A stretch of 64,000 nt of DNA from Cacajao melanocephalus (lineage: Eukaryota > Chordata > Mammalia > Primates > Pitheciidae): NCBI GenBank assembly GCA_963573385.1, contig CAUYLG010070400.1, positions 1 through 64,000 on the forward strand, in the 5' to 3' direction. Below are positions 17,385 through 64,000 of the stretch, one piece after another. The number at the start of each line of letters is the position of its first letter. Positions within the stretch are counted from its first letter, which is position 1. The position numbers and the translations under genes were made by a program. The notes beneath the pieces are model-generated. The model did not search any database. It had not been told where the DNA came from and saw nothing but the letters and a program-made list of their open reading frames with translations.

Positions 17385-17688
17385 CTTTCTTTCTTTTTTA
17401 GAGACAGGGTCTTGCTTTGTTGCCCAGGCTAGAGTATAGTGGCATGATCACGGCTCACTGCAGCACTGAACAACTCCTGGGCTCAGGCCTTCTATCTATC
17501 TCAGCTCCTGAGTAGCTGAGACCACAGGTGCATGCCACCATGCCTGGCTAGTATTTACATATTTTTGTAGAGATGAGGTCTTGCTAATGTTGCCCAGGCT
17601 GATCTTGAACTCTTGGGCTCAAGAGATCCTCCCACCTCAGAGTCTCACAATATGCTGGGATTACAGTCATAAGCCACTGCGCCTGGCC
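17385..17688 (-). mobile_element. Alu just downstream of the gene's 3' end
   Basis: Antisense Alu (same strand as PDE8A), starting at the A-tract that follows the candidate poly(A) site. Confidence 0.9.
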
Positions 17689-17714
17689 TTTTTTTTTTTT
17701 TTTTTTTTTTAAAA

Positions 17715-18985
17715 ATAAATGTAAGTAAGTAAGTATTTATTATAAAACAAAAAACTTCCCACAAAGATAACACATGATTTCTTAAAAAGAAATGGTTTAA
17801 TTTTATTTTTATCTGGGGAAAAAACAAATAATATGAGTTGAAAATGAAATGTCAAACATGCTGACATGTCAAGCGTCATTTTTTTATGGTATTATGCTTA
17901 TTCAAAGTGTGAAGATACAGAACCTCTTCATAAATTTCTGGCATCAAAGATTCCCACTGCAGATGAAAACAGGTTGGTTATAAAATGTCAATTCATTAAG
18001 CATTCCATTTTTGTTCTTTGTTTTTAGAAGAAATATTTTGTAGAAACAGTATAAAATAGGGTCAACTTTTGGAAATTTAATTATAAAATTTTAGAAAAAA
18101 TTTTTCTTTGCAAACCAAGAAAAGTCTCATTTGACCTTGGGGAGTTCCCTGTGAAGTTCAGTAGGCGGCTAGAGCTGTTTCAGAGCCCTGGGTTCTCCAC
18201 AGCAGAAGCAGCCTTCTTTAGCGCTTTGATTAAGACCCCAGCTTTTTCCAATTAGCCTCAATCAGAAAAGTTTAAGATACACAAATATTTCTATAGTGCA
18301 GTAAAAATGTCATTTTATATTAATTTGCATTATGAAAATAAGTCTGTATACCCAGTAATGCATAATGAATATGAATCACGTAAATTTGGTCATGGTATTT
18401 GAAGTTGGCTTTGGCTTTGAAGTATTTTTAAATTCATAGAAAATAAATAAAACATTTTAATAAGTGATATTAATAATCAACTTCAAATTTTCTTTTTTCA
18501 TTTGCTACTCAATTTTAAAAGAGAAGTCACTCTCAGTAGTGTTGCAAAGTGAGTGATTGCACCTTCTATGATGTGAAAAAGCTGCTAAAGATCCGATTGC
18601 CATTAGCCGTTCCTAAGTGCTGAACATACTGAGAAATAGTTTGCAAGGGACATGCTCTGTCACTGGCAGCAAATCCATCAACACCCTTTGCAGGGGCACT
18701 CCAGACCTTGTGTTTTAACAGAAAGCTGATGCCATCCACGGTTCTCACGTGCCTTTTTGAAGAGCTCCTGCAGCAGGCCAGGCGATGGTGGCCAAGTCTC
18801 ACTTGACGGTAATGGCATTGGATGGTGGCCGGAGAAGGTTACTGATGTCCCTGTGTGCTTTCACAGACTATGCAGATCAGGGGGCTGTTGTGCCTAATAC
18901 TGAAAGGACCAAGAACCCTGGCTGCCCTCAGGAATTCCAAAGGACCGAAGGAACAAAGCTTCAGGGCTCTGGGTGGCATCTCCCA
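17715..18985 (-). other. PDE8A: Probable PDE8A 3' UTR
   Basis: Repeat-free, AT-rich sequence running from the stop codon to an AATAAA (minus strand, 17736-17741) and a genomic A-tract at 17689-17710. The absence of Alu or L1 for about 1.27 kb contrasts with the flank and fits a constrained UTR. The extent is inferred; a second AATAAA lies near 17799. Confidence 0.55.
17736..17741 (-). terminator. Candidate PDE8A poly(A) signal
   Basis: AATAAA on the minus strand. Cleavage about 20-25 bases downstream would fall just before the genomic A-run that borders an Alu. No transcript evidence is available here. Confidence 0.4.
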
Positions 18986-58196
<39,211 letters not shown>

Positions 58197-59575
58197 CTAT
58201 AAATGGAATGTAAGCATAATCATACTTTGTGTTGAAAACATAAACCCAAGAACATTTTCTACTTCAGTTCTGATGCACTTACACTGCTAAAGCAATTAGG
58301 ATAAAAAATGATCCCAACCCCAAACCAATTTCAGGTAATAGGTCAATTCTTTCTTAGCTTCCGAAGTCCACCTCCTTCTGAGTTGCTGACAAGAGTCACT
58401 TCACCATAGTCTAAATGGTCATATATTTTCCGTGGCCACCTGCAGACAAGAGCAGTCCTGGGCCTATAAATAAAGGGCACTCCCCCTCACTTCCTCCTCT
58501 CATAACTCCCACCTGCTGAAGTGGAAGAGGGAGCTTAGCCTCTGCCCCTGTGTTTGGGGGGCAAGAATATCCAGACTGGGCCGGAAGGGGCCATTCTGTG
58601 GCCACTACCATGGTGGGCTTCTACCAGCTTCTGAGGTGAACGAAATGGCTTGAGGCCCTTCTGGGATGTGTGAAGCCCTGTATATGGGGTGTGGAGGATG
58701 AGGTAACAGCCAGGACCAAGCTCAAGTAAAACAAACGATGAGACCCCAAAACCCAGGGCTGAAATCATGTTAGCAGTGCTCTCCTGATCAGACACAGAAC
58801 CTGGGGATTCTTTCAGACAGGAAGCACAGCCTGGGGAAGGAGGCCTATGCAGAACAAGACCACAGCAAGAGAAAAGGGCTGTGGTGACTCCCCTTATCTG
58901 GGGTGGTGGGGATAGCCAGGATGGAGCTAGGTTTTGTCACCATCCTAAAATGTTATGAATTACTCCTAGAAATCACCAAGGTCCCTAAGCTATGGAAATC
59001 CCTAAAACCCACAGTAGGACACTGAACCCCTAGGGTGTTCCATAACCTTCTTCACCTTCCAGAGTCCCTCAAGACCCTAGAGTTGAGCCAGGCTAGAAGT
59101 GGAGCACCATGGCAGCCTCACTGGCTTAGCTGAAGTTTCCTATCCAGAGCCCTACTCCAGGCCAATTCTGAAATACTCTGTTTGGAACATGGCAACCTGA
59201 ATCCAAATACCAATGGTAAGAGCTCATCTTCAGACTCCTCTGGGAAAGCAGATTAAAAAGAAACCAGGACACTCTGATAGAATTAAAGGACGATTACTAA
59301 TGCGTCCTGATACAATTCTGAAAACAATGGACACCAAAAAAGGACTCTATCAAAAAACAGCCAGAAAGCCCGGCTCAGTGCTTAGCTTATACTGGAGCAG
59401 AAGGGAGGTACCGGCCCTAGTACAGTTCCAAGGGGTAGCTCAGCCAGAGGATAAGGCTTGCAGCCCCAAACCGGCAAAAACTAAACAGGGTTCCCAAGGC
59501 AGATATCCATATCCACAACTCACATGTCCACCTTAGAAGGAAGGCTTCAGCAGACAGGTCTAAGAGTTACTTCTG
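58197..59575 (-). other. PDE8A: Upstream intron, unassigned
   Basis: About 1.4 kb with no Alu or L1. A 107-codon plus-strand ORF (59213-59536), rich in Lys and Arg, has no recognised domain. Confidence 0.45.
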
Positions 59576-59579
59576 AAGC

Positions 59580-59895
<316 letters not shown>

Positions 59896-60188
59896 AAAAA
59901 GAGAGAGACAGAAAAAAAATACACAGACCAATTCAATCAGTCAGTATTTGAAAAATGCATTCAAGATTTTCTTCTCCTTTCTGAATAGACTTGGGTGGCT
60001 GGTCAATCCCAAGTCAAGGCTAACAGGTCATCCATCCGGTTCCACAGGCCAACTAAAGGTGTAGGACAATTTAGCCAATGGCTTGGCTTGGGTAACAGCT
60101 GGCTTGGGTAACAGAGTCACTAAGTTTTCCAGTCACCAGTGGAAACAAAAAATATTTACTTACATAAATATCACATAAGATTTAGTTT

Positions 60189-61690
<1,502 letters not shown>

Positions 61691-61997
61691 AGGCCAAGAA
61701 TGGTGGCTCACATCTGTAAGCCCAGCATTTTGGGAGGCTGAGGCAGCAGGACTGCTTGAGCCTAGGAGTCTGAGACCACTCTGGGCAACACAGTGAGACC
61801 CCAATTCTACAAAATATATTCAAAAAATTAGCCAGATGTGGTGGCACACACCTGTGGCCCCAGCTGCTTGGGAGGCTGAAGTGAGATAATCGCTTGAGCC
61901 TGGGAGATCAAGGCTGCAGTGAGCCAAGATCGTGTGACTGCACACCAGCCTTGGTGACAGAGCAAGACCCTGTCTCAAGAAAAAAAAAAAAGAAAAG
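61691..61997 (+). mobile_element. Alu
   Basis: Sense, AluJ-like; A-tail at 61980-61997. Confidence 0.9.
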
Positions 61998-62630
61998 AGA
62001 CAATATAAAGTTTAGGTATCTGAGAAGATGGGAGACTATGGGTTCTAGAGCTCTGATACACAAGTCTTGGGGAAGAAGGAAAAAGAGAAGAGTCAGGTGG
62101 ATATACATACAGGATGCAAAAAAGCATGAGTACGGGGGCTGGAAATCAACATACCTGTTATTTTTACCCAAAAGAGGAGCCACCGACAGAGCAACGAGCA
62201 GCAGAGGTTTGTGGAGATGGGAAGTGTTTATAATATTCCCTGCTTGAACATCATCAGAATTTCTCTTCTGTCCCAAGAAGGTCCAACTTCAATATCCAAC
62301 ACCTAGCATCTGACACTCCAAGGCCCCAACTCCTGGCCATCTGGCCACTTCCTAAGTCTCCATTCTGCCACGCTAGTCCCTAGCAGATGCCTGAATTCCC
62401 CTTCCTGACCACACTGCCACTGTCCCATAAGGCCTGCTGACCCCTCAACAAGCCCTGCTCCCTAGAGACAGAATTATGGATTCTTTCACCTCAAGCGGCC
62501 TGCCCTGCTGCCATGTGGCCCATAGACCAGCAGGTTGCTGACAAAGGACAAAGGTCACTTTTCCATGCTCCCCAAGAACTGGGAAACAAAAAACAAATAC
62601 CCAGGCCCTTTTGAGAAATAAAGTAGTATA
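61998..62630 (-). other. PDE8A: Upstream intron, unassigned
   Basis: No gene or repeat recognised. Confidence 0.45.
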
Positions 62631-62927
62631 GGCCAGCTGCAGTGGCTCACGCCTGTAATCCCAACACTTTGGGAGGCCGATATGGGAGGACTGCTTGAGC
62701 CCAGGAGTTCGAGACCAACCTGGACAACAAAAAGAGACCCTGTCTCTACAGATAATTTAAAAATTAGCCAGACATGATGGCAGGCACCTGTGGTCCCAGC
62801 TACCCAGGAGGTTGAGGTGGGACGACTGCCTGAGGCCAGGAGGTCAAGGCTGTTGCACCTCTGCACTCCAGATTGGGCGACAGAACAAGACCCTGTCTCA
62901 AGAAAATAAATAAAAAATAAAAATAAA
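62631..62927 (+). mobile_element. Alu
   Basis: Sense Alu with (AAATA)n tail; AGTATAGG on both sides is the likely duplication. Confidence 0.92.
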
Positions 62928-63896
62928 TCAGTATAGGAGTCAATAATCTGATGATCTTTCCTATTCTTTGCTCATAAGTATAATTTTAGAGAGCAGGTCT
63001 CTCGCTATTGAAGTTTGAGGCCCTTTGTTACCTGGTGCCCAACAGCACAACCCCAGCAGAGGTGAGACACAGTTCACACAGAACTGGATGGAGGCCAGCA
63101 CTTATAGCGCATCCCTTCCCTACCTCCACTTGCCCCTTCAGTGAGAGGGACATGGAATGCCTCAATGGAAGTTCTGCCACATCAAGGTACACAAGGCCTA
63201 TCCTGGTTCATACCCAGTTGAACCTCACAACAAAACCACTGGCTCATCCAGTAGCAGCAAAGAACCTAAATGCCAGGATTGAGGTGGCCATGGTAAAGCC
63301 CCCACTATGGCTGCTGTGGTCTTGGAAGACTGAAGCTCTGTGGCCTCTTTCTGAGAACGTCCTTCTCAGCCATGGAAAGGAATGCTTGCCCTCACCTACA
63401 TGGTGCACCTGAGCACCTGAGCACCTGAAGGTCTCTTCATCCATCTCAGCCTTCATACCTCTCTTTCTAGAGGACCTTCCACTTCTTCCAGTAAGAAAAA
63501 AAAAAAAAATCCTTGACAGAAAAGTTGAAGGCAAAATAGAGCAGTGCCTACTTTGTCATTCCCCTGGCAGGGCTTCACTGGGCCCCTGCAGCTGGCATGT
63601 TCCTTGTTCTCACTTCAAGGCAATGTTGTGTACTCAGAGACATAGGGAAGGCAAAGAGAAACAGGCCCATTCACAGTGTCTTCACAAGGCCCAAGATGAG
63701 TGGAGTATAAGCTTTGCACAGCCCCCTTCCCCTGTGGTAGACTGCTGTTTTGTGCTACAAGATAGGCACTAGCCAAACGCCACAGGGCAGAGGGTATCAC
63801 TTCCACCAGTGCCTCCACAGAGCAGGCAGCACAAGTCACCAATTTTTCAAATGTTTGAAATAATCAGATTAATAGTCTCTACCAACTTCCAAAAGC
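62928..63896 (-). other. PDE8A: Upstream intron, unassigned
   Basis: A 134-codon plus-strand ORF (63008-63412) has no recognised domain, and no conserved start context was noted. Not called as a gene. Confidence 0.4.
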
Positions 63897-63923
63897 AAAA
63901 AAAAAAAAAAAAAAAAAAAAAAA
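63897..63923. repeat. (A)27 run
   Basis: Pure A-run followed by CAACAAAAAGG; no Alu or L1 body adjoins it. Confidence 0.95.
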
Positions 63924-64000
63924 CAACAAAAAGGATACGAACGACTGTTAAAAGCGGTAGCCTTTTCCTTATAATCAAATTTTAAAACCAGTCACATTTA

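Noticed and set aside
58461..58475. TATAAATAAAGG as a TATA box
   Set aside because: No CpG-rich or other promoter context, and it is deep inside an intron on the opposite strand.

Overview
The window is primate, very likely human or another catarrhine, nuclear DNA. It is packed with Alu elements in both orientations (about 36 whole or partial copies), L1 fragments of several ages, MaLR LTRs, MIRs and L2s, and its only gene is split into short exons by kilobase-scale introns. Nothing in it is prokaryotic or plasmid-like.

The gene is on the minus strand: the 3' two-thirds of PDE8A (high-affinity cAMP-specific phosphodiesterase 8A) or a close duplicate. Fourteen coding exons can be read from 58196 down to a TAG stop at 18986-18988. 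Every splice site is GT-AG, phases join without conflict, and the 1638 coding bases make 545 codons plus stop. If the protein has the known 829 residues, this is residues 285-829. The numbering then puts published landmarks in place: PKA site Ser359, Raf-1-binding segment 454-465, metal ligands His560, His596, Asp597 and Asp726, Tyr748, and Gln778. About 14 residues differ from the human protein as I recall it, some at positions shared by PDE8A and PDE8B, so a paralogous or decaying copy (or a non-human orthologue) must be considered. The N-terminal exons lie beyond 64000.

Layout: 1-17.7 kb is 3' flanking DNA, almost wholly L1 and Alu, with a THE1/MST LTR at 5.1 kb, an MLT1-like LTR at 15.1 kb and a 7SL RNA retropseudogene at 16.5 kb. 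17.7-19.1 kb is the probable 3' UTR and last exon. 19.1-31.0 kb holds exon 13 and a long intron with a nested L1M/Alu/MST complex, a 90-100 bp inverted repeat, and a 5S rRNA retropseudogene next to the exon 12 donor. 31-46.7 kb carries the catalytic-domain exons. 46.7-56 kb is a large intron rich in L2. 56-58.2 kb has the first three exons seen here. 58.2-64 kb is upstream intron.

I found no new multi-gene system. The most interesting non-gene signals are two perfect 19-20 bp hairpins (51.26 and 57.71 kb) that look like template-switch products or pre-miRNA-like stems, the inverted repeat at 21.6/22.1 kb, a G-quadruplex-capable (GGGCA)12 tract beside the Ser359 exon, and two Pol III RNA retropseudogenes with clear target-site duplications.
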